The notes under the pieces are model-generated. The model ran no database searches, had not been told where the DNA came from, and worked only from the letters and a program-made list of their open reading frames with translations. Below are positions 17,101 to 24,868 of a DNA stretch of 64,000 nucleotides, piece by piece; the first letter of the stretch is position 1; every line of letters starts with the position of its first letter. The DNA lies in assembly GCA_003243275.1 (NCBI GenBank), contig QFQR01000006.1, positions 62,001-126,000 of the forward strand, read 5' to 3'. This DNA is from Leifsonia xyli. GTDB lineage: Bacteria; Actinomycetota; Actinomycetes; Actinomycetales; Microbacteriaceae. The translations under genes and the position numbers were made by a program.

Positions 17101-18800
17101 GTGCCCTGCTCGACGGACTCGACGAGCAGCAGCGCCAGGCGGCGGAGTCGCTGCTCGGACCGGTGCGGGTGCTCGCGGGCGCAGGCACCGGCAAGACCCG
17201 CACGCTCACCCATCGCATCGCGCACGGCGTGGCGACGGGCGTCTACGCGCCCGAGCGCGTCATGGCGCTCACCTTCACGACGCGCGCGGCGGGCGAGCTG
17301 CGCGGGCGGCTGCGCGCACTCGGCGCGGGTGGTGTCGCGGCGCGCACCTTCCACGCGACGGCCCTCGCGCAGCTGAGCTTCTTCTGGCCGCAACTGGTCG
17401 GCGGGCGCCTTCCCGAGATCCTGCCGGGGAAGGCGCGGCTGCTCGGCCAGGCGGCGGAGTCGCTGCGCATCCGGGTCGACACGGCGGCGCTGCGCGACCT
17501 CGCGGCCGAGATCGAATGGCGCAAGGTGCGACGCATCCCGTTGGAGGAATATGCGCGTCTCGCGGCATCGCGGGCGCTGCCGCCCGGCCTGACGGTGGAG
17601 ACGGTCGTCGAGCTGCAGCAGCGCTACGAAGACCTGAAAGATGAGCGCCGCCGCCTCGACTTCGAGGACGTGCTGCTCGCGACCGCCGGCATGATCGACA
17701 CCGAGCGCCGCGTCGCCGAGCAGGTGCGCGAGCAGTACCGCTTCTTCGTCGTCGACGAGTACCAGGACGTCTCGCCGCTGCAGCAGGAGCTGCTCGAGCT
17801 GTGGCTCGGCCCCCGCACCGACCTCTGCGTCGTGGGCGACGCATCCCAGACCATCTACTCCTTCGCGGGCGCGTCGAGCGACTACCTGCTCGGGTTCCCG
17901 AGCCGGTATCCCGACGCGACGCTCGTGCAGCTCGAGAGCAACCACCGCTCGACCCCTGCGATCCTCGGCAGCGCGAACCGGCTCATGAGGGGGCGCCCGG
18001 GTGCGCTCGAACTCGTGGCGGTCGACGGCGACGCCGCGTCGCCCGAGCCGACCGTCACCCGCTGGGACACGGATGCCGACGAGGCCCGCGGAGTGGCGGA
18101 CGCCGTCGCGGAGCAGCTCGCGGTGGGCGTGCCGCCCGAGCGCATCGCCGTGCTGTACCGCGTCAACGCGCAGGCGGCCGTGTTCGAGGCGGCGCTCGCG
18201 GACCGCGGCATCGGCTCACGACAGCTCGGCGGCACCCGCTTCTTCGAGCTCGACTCGGTCAAGCGCGCCGTGCTCGAGCTCACGAGCCTCGCCCGCACCG
18301 GATCCCCGAAGGGGCTCTACGAGACCGTCACGGATGTGGCGCTGTCGATCGGCTGGACCGTGCAGCCTCCCGAGAGTCAGGGTGCCGTGCGCGAGCGGTG
18401 GGAGGCGCTCGGCGCGCTCGTCGACCTTGCCGACCGGGCCCCGGATGGCACCACGCTCGCTGCCTTCGTGGCCGAGCTGCAGGAGCGCCAGGCGAGCCAG
18501 CACGAACCGACCGTGTCGTCCGTGGTGCTCTCGACGCTGCACGGTGCGAAGGGTCTCGAGTGGGACCATGTGCACCTCGCGGGGCTCAGCGAAGGCCTGC
18601 TGCCGATCTCGCACGCGAAGGGTTTCGACGCGGTCGACGAGGAGCGACGCCTGCTCTACGTCGGCATCACGCGCGCCAGGAGGAGTCTCGCGCTGCACTG
18701 GGCGGCCGAGGGGCTGCGCGGCCGGCGTCGGGAACCCAGTCGCTTTCTGGCGGAGCTGCGCAGCAGCACTCCGGGTGCGGCTCGATCCGGCGGGCGCTGA
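17097..18800 (+). CDS. uvrD2: UvrD2-like ATP-dependent DNA helicase (short form)
   Basis: A 567-aa SF1A helicase translocating 3'-5' on DNA. Motifs: GAGTGKTRTLTHR (Walker A), LTFTTRAAGELR, FFVVDEYQDVSP (Walker B), GDASQTIYSFAGA, ESNHRST, LSTLHGAKGLEWD and YVGITRARRSL. It stops soon after motif VI, so the tetracysteine and HRDC regions known in mycobacterial UvrD2 (about 700 aa) are absent. It is coupled to nudC by a GTGA overlap. Its last 134 bp overlap the convergent ThiF-like gene. Confidence 0.88.
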   Translation: MSALLDGLDEQQRQAAESLLGPVRVLAGAGTGKTRTLTHRIAHGVATGVYAPERVMALTFTTRAAGELRGRLRALGAGGVAARTFHATALAQLSFFWPQLVGGRLPEILPGKARLLGQAAESLRIRVDTAALRDLAAEIEWRKVRRIPLEEYARLAASRALPPGLTVETVVELQQRYEDLKDERRRLDFEDVLLATAGMIDTERRVAEQVREQYRFFVVDEYQDVSPLQQELLELWLGPRTDLCVVGDASQTIYSFAGASSDYLLGFPSRYPDATLVQLESNHRSTPAILGSANRLMRGRPGALELVAVDGDAASPEPTVTRWDTDADEARGVADAVAEQLAVGVPPERIAVLYRVNAQAAVFEAALADRGIGSRQLGGTRFFELDSVKRAVLELTSLARTGSPKGLYETVTDVALSIGWTVQPPESQGAVRERWEALGALVDLADRAPDGTTLAAFVAELQERQASQHEPTVSSVVLSTLHGAKGLEWDHVHLAGLSEGLLPISHAKGFDAVDEERRLLYVGITRARRSLALHWAAEGLRGRRREPSRFLAELRSSTPGAARSGGR

Positions 18801-19518
18801 ACACCGCGCCGTCGCGCTCGAACCGCCATTCGACACCCGCCTCCGCCTCCCCCCGGAGCGCGCTCGCGATGGTCTGGGCCGCGAAGCTGGCCGCGGCCGC
18901 GGTGCGCAGCGGATGCGCGGGCGGAGCAGGCAGGTTGGTGAGCTGGGCCGCGATGGCCGGCCACGCCGGGTCGTCGTCGCGGCGATGCAGGGCGACGCAG
19001 TGCAGGCACGCGCTCGCGCCCGGCACCACGAGAGGCCCGACGATGACGGCCGCATCTCCCGTGACGATCGGCAGATGCGGCACGTCGCGCTGCAACCAGA
19101 CCCGGTGATCCGCCGGGCGCACCACGCGATCCGCGACGAGCGCGACGACACCGGGGCGGCGCCGCCGGTCGCTGAGCCGCAGTCCCGTCTCCTCGAGCAG
19201 ACGCGCGAGCGCCTGCGCGAGCCGGGTGCCGCCGAGCACCATCGCCTGGCGCGTGCGGGGCGCCCCGGCTGCTGCCTCCGGCATGAGGCAGGGGCCGAGC
19301 GTCGCGAGCAGCTTCTCGCCCTCCCGGCGGGGGAGGGGCGGCTCCTGGGCGAGCATCCGGAATCCGGCGGCGGATACGCCCATCGTGAGGGCCGCGACGA
19401 GGCGTTCGTGCGCGGGCGTCAGCTCGGGGAGAACCGCGAGCACCGGGTCGACGCCGAATTGCAGGGTGTGCGGGTCGCGCCAGACGAGGGGGATCGCGGG
19501 GTCGAGTCGGAGCACCAT
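18667..19518 (-). CDS. ThiF/TOMM-cyclodehydratase-like protein
   Basis: A 283-aa protein resembling the actinobacterial ThiF-like family annotated as TOMM leader-peptide-binding or cyclodehydratase-like. Visible signatures are a Rossmann-like VLGGTRLAQALARLL, then GASACLHCVALHRRDDDPAWP, and a C-terminal HPECCC cluster, likely zinc ligands together with the CxxC. There is no precursor peptide, YcaO or oxidase gene nearby, so a biosynthetic role is unsupported. The final 40 or so codons after HPECCC are read out of the helicase gene on the opposite strand. Confidence 0.72.
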   Translation of the reverse strand: MVLRLDPAIPLVWRDPHTLQFGVDPVLAVLPELTPAHERLVAALTMGVSAAGFRMLAQEPPLPRREGEKLLATLGPCLMPEAAAGAPRTRQAMVLGGTRLAQALARLLEETGLRLSDRRRRPGVVALVADRVVRPADHRVWLQRDVPHLPIVTGDAAVIVGPLVVPGASACLHCVALHRRDDDPAWPAIAAQLTNLPAPPAHPLRTAAAASFAAQTIASALRGEAEAGVEWRFERDGAVFSARRIEPHPECCCAAPPESDWVPDAGRAAPRPPSAARDSSWRA

Positions 19519-19594
19519 GCGCCCAGCCTGGCCGGATGCGCGCGGGCGTGCGCCCCGCTCTCCACAGCCGCGCCTGGTCGTGCGCGGGGGGAGA

Positions 19595-20491
19595 TCAGGG
19601 CACGTTCGCGCCGCCGTTGACGTTGATCACCTCGCCCACGACGAAGCTCGACTCGGGGGAGGCGAGGAACACGTAGGCGGGCGCCTGCTCGACCGGCTGG
19701 CTCGTGCGGCCGAGCCACGACGAGTGCCCGAAGCCGTCGAGCTTCTCGGTCGGCTGCCCGTCGGAGACCTGCAGCGGCGTCCACACCGGGCCAGGTGCGA
19801 CGGCGTTCACCCGGATGCCGCGCGGCGCGAGGTCGGCCGCGAGCGCCTTCGTGAAGCCGATGATGGCGAACTTGGTCGAGGCGTAGTTGATGATCATGGG
19901 CGACGGGTTGTACCCCTGCACCGAGGTGGAGTTGATGATGGTGGCACCGGGCGGCAGGTGGGGGAGGGCGTCGCGGGTGATCCAGAACATCGCGGTGAGG
20001 TTGGTCTGGATGGTGCGGTCGAGATCGGCTTCGTCGAGCTCGTCGAAGCTCGTGTGGTACACCTGGTGCGCCGCGTTGTTGACGAGGATGTCGAGACCGC
20101 CGAGCGCCTCGACGGCGTCCGCGACGATCGAGCGGCACACCTCGCGGTCACGGATGTCGCCGGGCAGCAGCACCACGGTGCGGCCCGCCGCGCGCACCTG
20201 CCGGGCGATGGCATCCGCATCCACCTGCTCCTCGGGCAGGTAGCTGAGCGCCACGTCCGCGCCCTCGCGGGCGAAGGCGATCGCGACGGCCGCCCCGATT
20301 CCGGAGTCGCCGCCCGTGATGAGCGCCTTGCGTCCGGGGAGCCGACCCGTTCCGCGGTAGCTGGTCTCGCCGTGGTCGGCCTTCGGGTCGAGTTCGGCGT
20401 CGAGCCCGGGCAGCGGCTGCCAGGAGGCGTGCGGCACGATGTGCGCGTGCCGCTCGACCGGGTTGTCGAAGGTGAGTTGGTCCGACGCCAT
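19595..20491 (-). CDS. SDR family oxidoreductase (general stress protein 39-like)
   Basis: A 298-aa NAD(P)-dependent short-chain dehydrogenase. The cofactor motif is ITGGDSGIGAAVA (about residues 57-69), then NNAAHQVY, the catalytic Ser in INSTSVQGY and YASTKFAIIGF with the Tyr-x3-Lys pair. The N-terminal 50-residue extension rich in Pro and His is typical of the YdaD/YhxC stress subgroup. ATG 20491 was chosen for its GGGAGCAG ribosome site. A 15-bp palindrome lies 31 bp upstream. Confidence 0.9.
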   Translation of the reverse strand: MASDQLTFDNPVERHAHIVPHASWQPLPGLDAELDPKADHGETSYRGTGRLPGRKALITGGDSGIGAAVAIAFAREGADVALSYLPEEQVDADAIARQVRAAGRTVVLLPGDIRDREVCRSIVADAVEALGGLDILVNNAAHQVYHTSFDELDEADLDRTIQTNLTAMFWITRDALPHLPPGATIINSTSVQGYNPSPMIINYASTKFAIIGFTKALAADLAPRGIRVNAVAPGPVWTPLQVSDGQPTEKLDGFGHSSWLGRTSQPVEQAPAYVFLASPESSFVVGEVINVNGGANVP

Positions 20492-20522
20492 CGTCTGCTC
20501 CCTGGGGTGGTGGGCCACATTT

Positions 20523-20537
20523 GTTGTGGGTCACAAC
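20523..20537. promoter_or_regulatory. Palindrome upstream of the SDR gene, candidate operator
   Basis: GTTGTG, GGT, CACAAC forms a perfect 6-bp inverted repeat in the short region between the SDR start and the convergently placed yidC-like stop. Its position suits a promoter operator for the SDR. No regulator is encoded beside it. Confidence 0.35.
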
Positions 20538-20560
20538 TTTAGGGGACGCGGGACGTGGTG

Positions 20561-21283
20561 TCACGCGTAGATCCGGCGCAGGATGCGGCGCTCCAGATAC
20601 GACCAGGTTCCCGACACGGCGAGGTAGAGCGTCGCCGCGAGCGGCACGACCGCGGCCGCGATGAGCACCGCGAACGGAGCCCAGCTGAGCGGGCCGCGCG
20701 GGTTCAGCAGGGCGGCACCCGGCGCATCCGCCGCGGGTGCGGGCATCGTCGCCGCGTCGCGGAGCGTCATCCGGCGGTTCAGCCAGGCGACCGCGCCGAG
20801 CACGAGGAGCAACGCCACGAAGACGAGATCGTTCGGCTGGAACCCCGAGCCGAGGTCGACGAGGTGGCGCCCGAGCCCCGCACCGAACAGGGCGGAGTCG
20901 AGCAGCTCGTTTGGTGCGCCCGCGATCGTCGGCGAGGCGAACAGTGCGTAGACGAGCGAGATGATGGGTGCCTGCGCGAGCATCGGCAGGCACCCCGCGA
21001 GCGGCGACACCCTCTCGGCCGCGTAGAGCTCGAGGGTCGCCTTCTGCAGCTTCTCGGGGTTGTTCTTGTGGCGTCGCTGCAGTTCGGCGAGCTGGGGCGC
21101 GATGCGCCGCCGCCCCTGCGCGCCCTTGGCGACGGAGATGCCGACGGGCACGAGCAGGGCGCGCACCGCGAGGGTGACGAGCACGATCGCGCCGGCGGGG
21201 GTGACGAGAGTGCCGAGCGCCGCGAGGGCGTCGGCGGATGCCGCGAGGATCGCGGCGATCAGGGGTAGATCGAAGAGGTTCAT
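20561..21283 (-). CDS. YidC/Oxa1-type membrane insertase, second paralogue
   Basis: A 240-aa membrane protein with the Oxa1 core: a first helix (TPAGAIVLVTLAVRALLVPV), the cytoplasmic loop with QLAELQRRHKNNPEKLQ, then SPLAGCLPMLAQAPIISLVYALF and further helices. It lacks the long periplasmic domain and basic tail of housekeeping YidC. It inserts membrane proteins independently of or with SecYEG; its clients are unknown. It shares an orientation with the DUF6412 gene, as in many actinobacteria. Confidence 0.85.
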   Translation of the reverse strand: MNLFDLPLIAAILAASADALAALGTLVTPAGAIVLVTLAVRALLVPVGISVAKGAQGRRRIAPQLAELQRRHKNNPEKLQKATLELYAAERVSPLAGCLPMLAQAPIISLVYALFASPTIAGAPNELLDSALFGAGLGRHLVDLGSGFQPNDLVFVALLLVLGAVAWLNRRMTLRDAATMPAPAADAPGAALLNPRGPLSWAPFAVLIAAAVVPLAATLYLAVSGTWSYLERRILRRIYA

Positions 21284-21356
21284 GGGTGCTCCTGGGTCGG
21301 ATGCGGACAGGCGTCAACGTCTGGCCGCCCGGCCCCGAGGTGGGAGCGGGTGCGCG

Positions 21357-21644
21357 TCAGGCGGCCGGCAGCAGCCGACCGGGGGCGCGGGAACGCACGT
21401 GACCGCGCGCATCCGGGTGCGAGGCATCGGGCAGATACCTGAGGAGCACGGCGTGACGGCGAGCGCGCAGGCCCACCGTCAGGTGGCGGGGCGTGCGGGC
21501 GAGACTCGCCCGCACGAGCGCCACGATCATGCCCGCGAGCGCGAGGGCGCCGAGGGTCGCGAGCAGCGCGCCTGGTCCCTGAACACCGAGCACGCCCAGC
21601 ACCACGGCGAGGCCGTGCATGAGCGGGGCGAGGAACTCGGTCAC
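21357..21644 (-). CDS. DUF6412-like small membrane protein
   Basis: A 95-aa protein with two hydrophobic helices (LMHGLAVVLGVLGVQGP and LLATLGALALAGMIVALV) and an Arg-rich C-terminal tail. It precedes yidC2 on the same strand by 73 bp, the context usually seen for DUF6412. GTG 21644 was chosen. An alternative GTG at 21674 would place the start inside the 26-bp inverted repeat and adds ten residues that resemble no conserved N-terminus. Confidence 0.65.
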   Translation of the reverse strand: MTEFLAPLMHGLAVVLGVLGVQGPGALLATLGALALAGMIVALVRASLARTPRHLTVGLRARRHAVLLRYLPDASHPDARGHVRSRAPGRLLPAA

Positions 21645-21667
21645 GACATCAGGGTACGCGCTCGCCG

Positions 21668-21747
21668 GTGTCACAGAAGCAGGACGAATCGGCGGCTGCG
21701 CCGTCGGGGCCGTCTCAGCTGGCCGATTCGTCCTGCTTCTGTGACAC
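21668..21747. repeat. 26-bp perfect inverted repeat, terminator-like
   Basis: The left arm 21668-21693 (GTGTCACAGAAGCAGG...) is exactly complementary to 21722-21747, with a 28-bp loop. The right arm encodes the last residues (VSQKQDESA) of the minus-strand gene at 21715-21975; the left arm lies beyond its stop. The hairpin would form in that gene's mRNA, so it most likely terminates transcription or blocks 3' decay. Confidence 0.8.
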
Positions 21748-21975
21748 GCCGGGGCCGGGACGCTCGCGCGGCGCGCCGTCCCGTGGCGGCTTCGGGTTGG
21801 TGACGGGCACGCGCAGCGTCGCGATCACCAGGGCGGCGGCGATCACGATGAGGACGGCCCCCACGATCACGACCGGCGGCAGCGAGGACGAGGCCCCGAT
21901 CCAGATGAGCGCGGCACCGAACGCGGCGTTGACGCTCTGCAGGATGAGCACCCGGATGCGTTGCCAACGTCGCAT
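21715..21975 (-). CDS. Small membrane protein, hypothetical
   Basis: An 86-aa protein with two transmembrane helices (LILQSVNAAFGAALIWIGA and PPVVIVGAVLIVIAAALVIA) and a Pro/Arg-rich C-terminal tail ending SQKQDESAS. ATG 21975 with a GGATGGAGG upstream is preferred over the open-frame ATG at 21993. The family is not recognised. Its 3' end is one arm of the 26-bp inverted repeat. Confidence 0.65.
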   Translation of the reverse strand: MRRWQRIRVLILQSVNAAFGAALIWIGASSSLPPVVIVGAVLIVIAAALVIATLRVPVTNPKPPRDGAPRERPGPGVSQKQDESAS

Positions 21976-22018
21976 GCCTCCATCCTCGCGCATCCGCGGG
22001 GTGGTCGAGACCGGCCGC

Positions 22019-22525
22019 TCAGAACCGCCGTGCGAAGGGCTGCGGCTTCCGCATCCGGATCAGCAGCAGCAGCGGGATGAGCACATACGGCAGGTTGAAG
22101 GCGAGGAACTTCGCCGGGTTCTGGGTCTGGAACTCCGGCTCCCCGAAGAACTCGACGCCGAACACGACGACGCCCGTGATGACGCTGATCGCGGTCGCGT
22201 AGATCACGGCGGGCAGCTGGATCCAGTTCCAGCCGCGGATGAGCGCGGGCACCAGCACGAGGTAGAAGGCCAGGTAGACGAAGGCCGAGAGCCCCGTGAC
22301 GATGCGCATCCAGACCGGCGGGTTCATGAACAGCGGGTCGGCGTCGTGCGCGTACCAGTAGTTGGAGTCGACGAGGAAGTTGCCGGTCGGCTGCGAGAAG
22401 TCGACGCCGAGGGTCGGCAGCATGTCGGCGATGCACGAGGTGACGATGAAGATCGTGAACATCACCGCGAAGAAGATGTCGATGGGCCGCTGCCGCAAGG
22501 GCAGATCGGCGAGGGTCTCGGACAT
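22019..22525 (-). CDS. EXPERA-domain membrane protein
   Basis: A 168-aa protein with four membrane helices. The EXPERA fold (emopamil-binding protein and TMEM97-like) is suggested by the first helix RPIDIFFAVMFTIFIVTSC, the loop with MNPPVWMRIVTGLSAFVYLAF, and the terminal NLPYVLIPLLLLIRM. Eukaryotic members act on sterols; the bacterial function is unknown. TACGCT lies 6 nt before the ATG, implying leaderless expression. It is divergent from the thiamine-transport operon. Confidence 0.7.
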   Translation of the reverse strand: MSETLADLPLRQRPIDIFFAVMFTIFIVTSCIADMLPTLGVDFSQPTGNFLVDSNYWYAHDADPLFMNPPVWMRIVTGLSAFVYLAFYLVLVPALIRGWNWIQLPAVIYATAISVITGVVVFGVEFFGEPEFQTQNPAKFLAFNLPYVLIPLLLLIRMRKPQPFARRF

Positions 22526-22587
22526 GGCGGCAGCGTAGCGGGTGGGGATGCAGTGCGGGGGTGGAGGCGGGGGTAGGGTGTAGGCGA

Positions 22588-22704
22588 ACACGGGAGTCCG
22601 GTGTGCCGGGCTGAGAGGAAGCTCATCCAAGCTTCGACCGTCGAACCTGATCCGGATCATGCCGGCGCAGGGAGGCATCTCGGGGCCCGACCGCATCCGC
22701 GGTC
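22588..22704 (+). promoter_or_regulatory. TPP (THI-box) riboswitch with candidate expression platform
   Basis: The thi-box signatures are present: CTGAGAGG at 22611-22618, then ACCTGATCCGGATCATGCC and GCGCAGGGAGG to about 22674. This aptamer binds thiamine pyrophosphate and represses thiamine uptake genes. After it, GACCGC (22689-22694) and GCGGTC (22699-22704) can form a hairpin that may belong to the switching platform. The first gene, ykoE-like, begins at 22745. Confidence 0.93.
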
Positions 22705-22744
22705 GCCCACCCGTGCGCTTTCTCCGACAGAAAGGGCACGCATC

Positions 22745-23371
22745 GTGACCACCGCATCATCCGTCCCCCACCCCTCGATCTGGCGCTGGCGCGTCGTCGA
22801 CATCGTCACCGCCGCCGTGCTGGGCGTCGCATCCGGCGTGCTGTTCTGGGCCTGGGGCCTCGCCTGGACCCCGCTCAGCACCCTGCTCGCCTTCTCGCCT
22901 GGGCTCTCGGGGCTGCTCGCCGGCGGCTGGCTCTTCGCCGGCGTGCTCGGCGGGCTCGTGATCCGCAAGCCAGGCGCGGCCGTCTTCACCGAGCTCGTCG
23001 CGGCCGTCGTCTCGGCGCTCATCGGCACCCAGTGGGGCTTCGAGACCCTGATCTGGGGTGCCATCGAGGGTCTCGGCGCCGAGATCGTCTTCGCCGTGCT
23101 GCTGTACCGTGTCTGGTCGTTCTGGGTGGCCCCGCTCGCGGGTCTCGGCGCCGGCGTCGCGGTCGCGATCCTCGACACCAACTTCTCCTCGATCGCGGGC
23201 TTCGACCCGGTGGCGAAGCTCGTCTACGCGATCTCGGCGATCGTCTCGGGTGCCGTCGTCGGTGTGCTGTCGTGGTTCGCGGTGCGGGCGCTCGCACGCA
23301 GCGGGGCGCTCAGCCGCTTCGCCGCGGGGCGCCGCACCGTGCCCGCCGAGGCCGAGCGCGTCAGCGCCTGA
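22745..23371 (+). CDS. ykoE: ECF transporter S component YkoE (thiamine or HMP)
   Basis: A 208-aa integral membrane substrate-binding subunit with about six helices. The sequence from WRWRVVDIVTAAVLGVASG through LFWAWGLAW matches YkoE, and YkoEDC systems import hydroxymethylpyrimidine or thiamine. GTG 22745 follows AGAAAGG. It is the first gene after the TPP riboswitch, and the ATPase gene starts 15 bp after its stop. Confidence 0.9.
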   Translation: MTTASSVPHPSIWRWRVVDIVTAAVLGVASGVLFWAWGLAWTPLSTLLAFSPGLSGLLAGGWLFAGVLGGLVIRKPGAAVFTELVAAVVSALIGTQWGFETLIWGAIEGLGAEIVFAVLLYRVWSFWVAPLAGLGAGVAVAILDTNFSSIAGFDPVAKLVYAISAIVSGAVVGVLSWFAVRALARSGALSRFAAGRRTVPAEAERVSA

Positions 23372-23386
23372 GCGGACGGATCACGG

Positions 23387-24868
23387 ATGAGCCCGGCGGC
23401 GCGCGTCACGGCACGCGGATGGGGCTGGCGCCACGGCGACCGGCCCCGTCCCGCCGTCGCCGGGCTCGACCTCGCCCTCGAGCCGGGGGAGCGGGTGCTG
23501 CTGCTCGGGGCGAGCGGGGCGGGCAAGTCGACGCTGCTGGCGGCCCTCGCGGGCGTGCTCGGCGATGCCGAGGACGGCGACCGCACGGGTGAGCTGTGGA
23601 TCGACGGCGTCGACCCGGCCGCGGCGCGCGGGCGCGTCGGTCTCGTGCTGCAAGACCCCGACGGGCAGACGGTGCTCGCGCGAGTCGGCGACGAGGTCGC
23701 CTTCGGCTGCGAGAACCTGGGCCTGCCGCGGGAGGAGATCTGGCGCCGGGTCGCGGAGGCGCTCGCCGCGGTCGGCCTCGACGTGCCGCTCACCCATCCC
23801 ACCTCGGAGCTCTCGGGTGGCCAGAAGCAGCGGCTCGCGATCGCGAGCGTGCTCGCGATGCGGCCCGGCCTGCTGCTGCTCGACGAGCCGACCGCCAACC
23901 TCGATCCCGGCGGGGTCGAGGAGGTGCGGGATGCGGTCGGCCGTCTCGTGGCGAGCCGCGAGACGACGCTCGTCGTCGTCGAGCATCGCGTCGAGACCTG
24001 GGCCGACCTCGTCGACCGCGTGGTCGTGCTGGAGCCGGGCGGCGGTCTGCGCGCCGACGGCACCCCGCAGGCGGTGCTCGGCGAGCGGGGCGCGGAGCTC
24101 GCGGCCGCCGGCATCTGGGTGCCCGGTCGGCATCCGGTGGTGGGGCGTCGCGAACGAGCGGATGCGGCCCCCCAGCTGCTGTGCGGCACGGGGCTCGCGG
24201 TCGGCCGACGCCGCTTCGGGGAGCGCACCCCGCGCATCGCCGCATCCGGCCTCGAGGTCGCCGCGCGAGGCGGCCGCACGACAGCCGTGCTGGGTCCGAA
24301 CGGTGCGGGCAAGTCGACCCTCGGGCTCACGCTCGCGGGCCTCCTCCCGCCGGTCGGGGGCGAGGTGACGGCCTTGCCGACGCTCGCCGACGGGCTCGGC
24401 TCGGCTCCGATCCGCTGGCGCTCGCGCGAACTCGTCGGCCGCATCGGCACCGTGTTCCAAGATCCGGAGCACCAGTTCCTGCGGGGCTCCGTGCGCGAGG
24501 AGCTCGAGGTAGGCCCCCGCGCACTCGGCCGGAAGAACGCCGAGATCGCCGCCACCCGCGAGCGGCTCGCCGAGCGGTTGCGGCTGACGGCGCTGCTGGA
24601 CGCGAACCCGTTCACCCTCTCGGGCGGCGAGAAGCGGCGCCTCTCGGTCGCCGCGGTGCTCGCGACGGCCCCGCGCGTGCTCGTGGCCGACGAGCCGAGC
24701 TTCGGCCAGGACGCGCTCACCTGGGCCGAACTCGTGCGACTGCTCGACGAGCTGGTGGCCGGCGGCACGGCACTCGTCGCCGTCACCCACGACGCCGCGC
24801 TCGTCGACGCACTCGCCGACGAGCGGCTCGTGCTGACCGGTGCGGCCGAGCGGGAGCCGGCGCGATGA
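23387..24868 (+). CDS. ykoD: ECF transporter duplicated ATPase subunit YkoD
   Basis: A 493-aa protein with two fused ABC ATPase domains. First half: GASGAGKSTLLAAL (Walker A, about residues 38-51), LSGGQKQRLAIAS, LLLLDEPTANLDPGG. Second half: GPNGAGKSTLGLTL, a degenerate LSGGEKRRLSVAA and VLVADEPSFGQD. It energises uptake with YkoE and YkoC. It overlaps ykoC by 4 nt (ATGA). Confidence 0.93.
   Translation: MSPAARVTARGWGWRHGDRPRPAVAGLDLALEPGERVLLLGASGAGKSTLLAALAGVLGDAEDGDRTGELWIDGVDPAAARGRVGLVLQDPDGQTVLARVGDEVAFGCENLGLPREEIWRRVAEALAAVGLDVPLTHPTSELSGGQKQRLAIASVLAMRPGLLLLDEPTANLDPGGVEEVRDAVGRLVASRETTLVVVEHRVETWADLVDRVVVLEPGGGLRADGTPQAVLGERGAELAAAGIWVPGRHPVVGRRERADAAPQLLCGTGLAVGRRRFGERTPRIAASGLEVAARGGRTTAVLGPNGAGKSTLGLTLAGLLPPVGGEVTALPTLADGLGSAPIRWRSRELVGRIGTVFQDPEHQFLRGSVREELEVGPRALGRKNAEIAATRERLAERLRLTALLDANPFTLSGGEKRRLSVAAVLATAPRVLVADEPSFGQDALTWAELVRLLDELVAGGTALVAVTHDAALVDALADERLVLTGAAEREPAR

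Noticed and set aside
21668..21747. Inverted repeats of an insertion sequence
   Set aside because: Only 28 bp lie between the arms, with no transposase and no target duplication.
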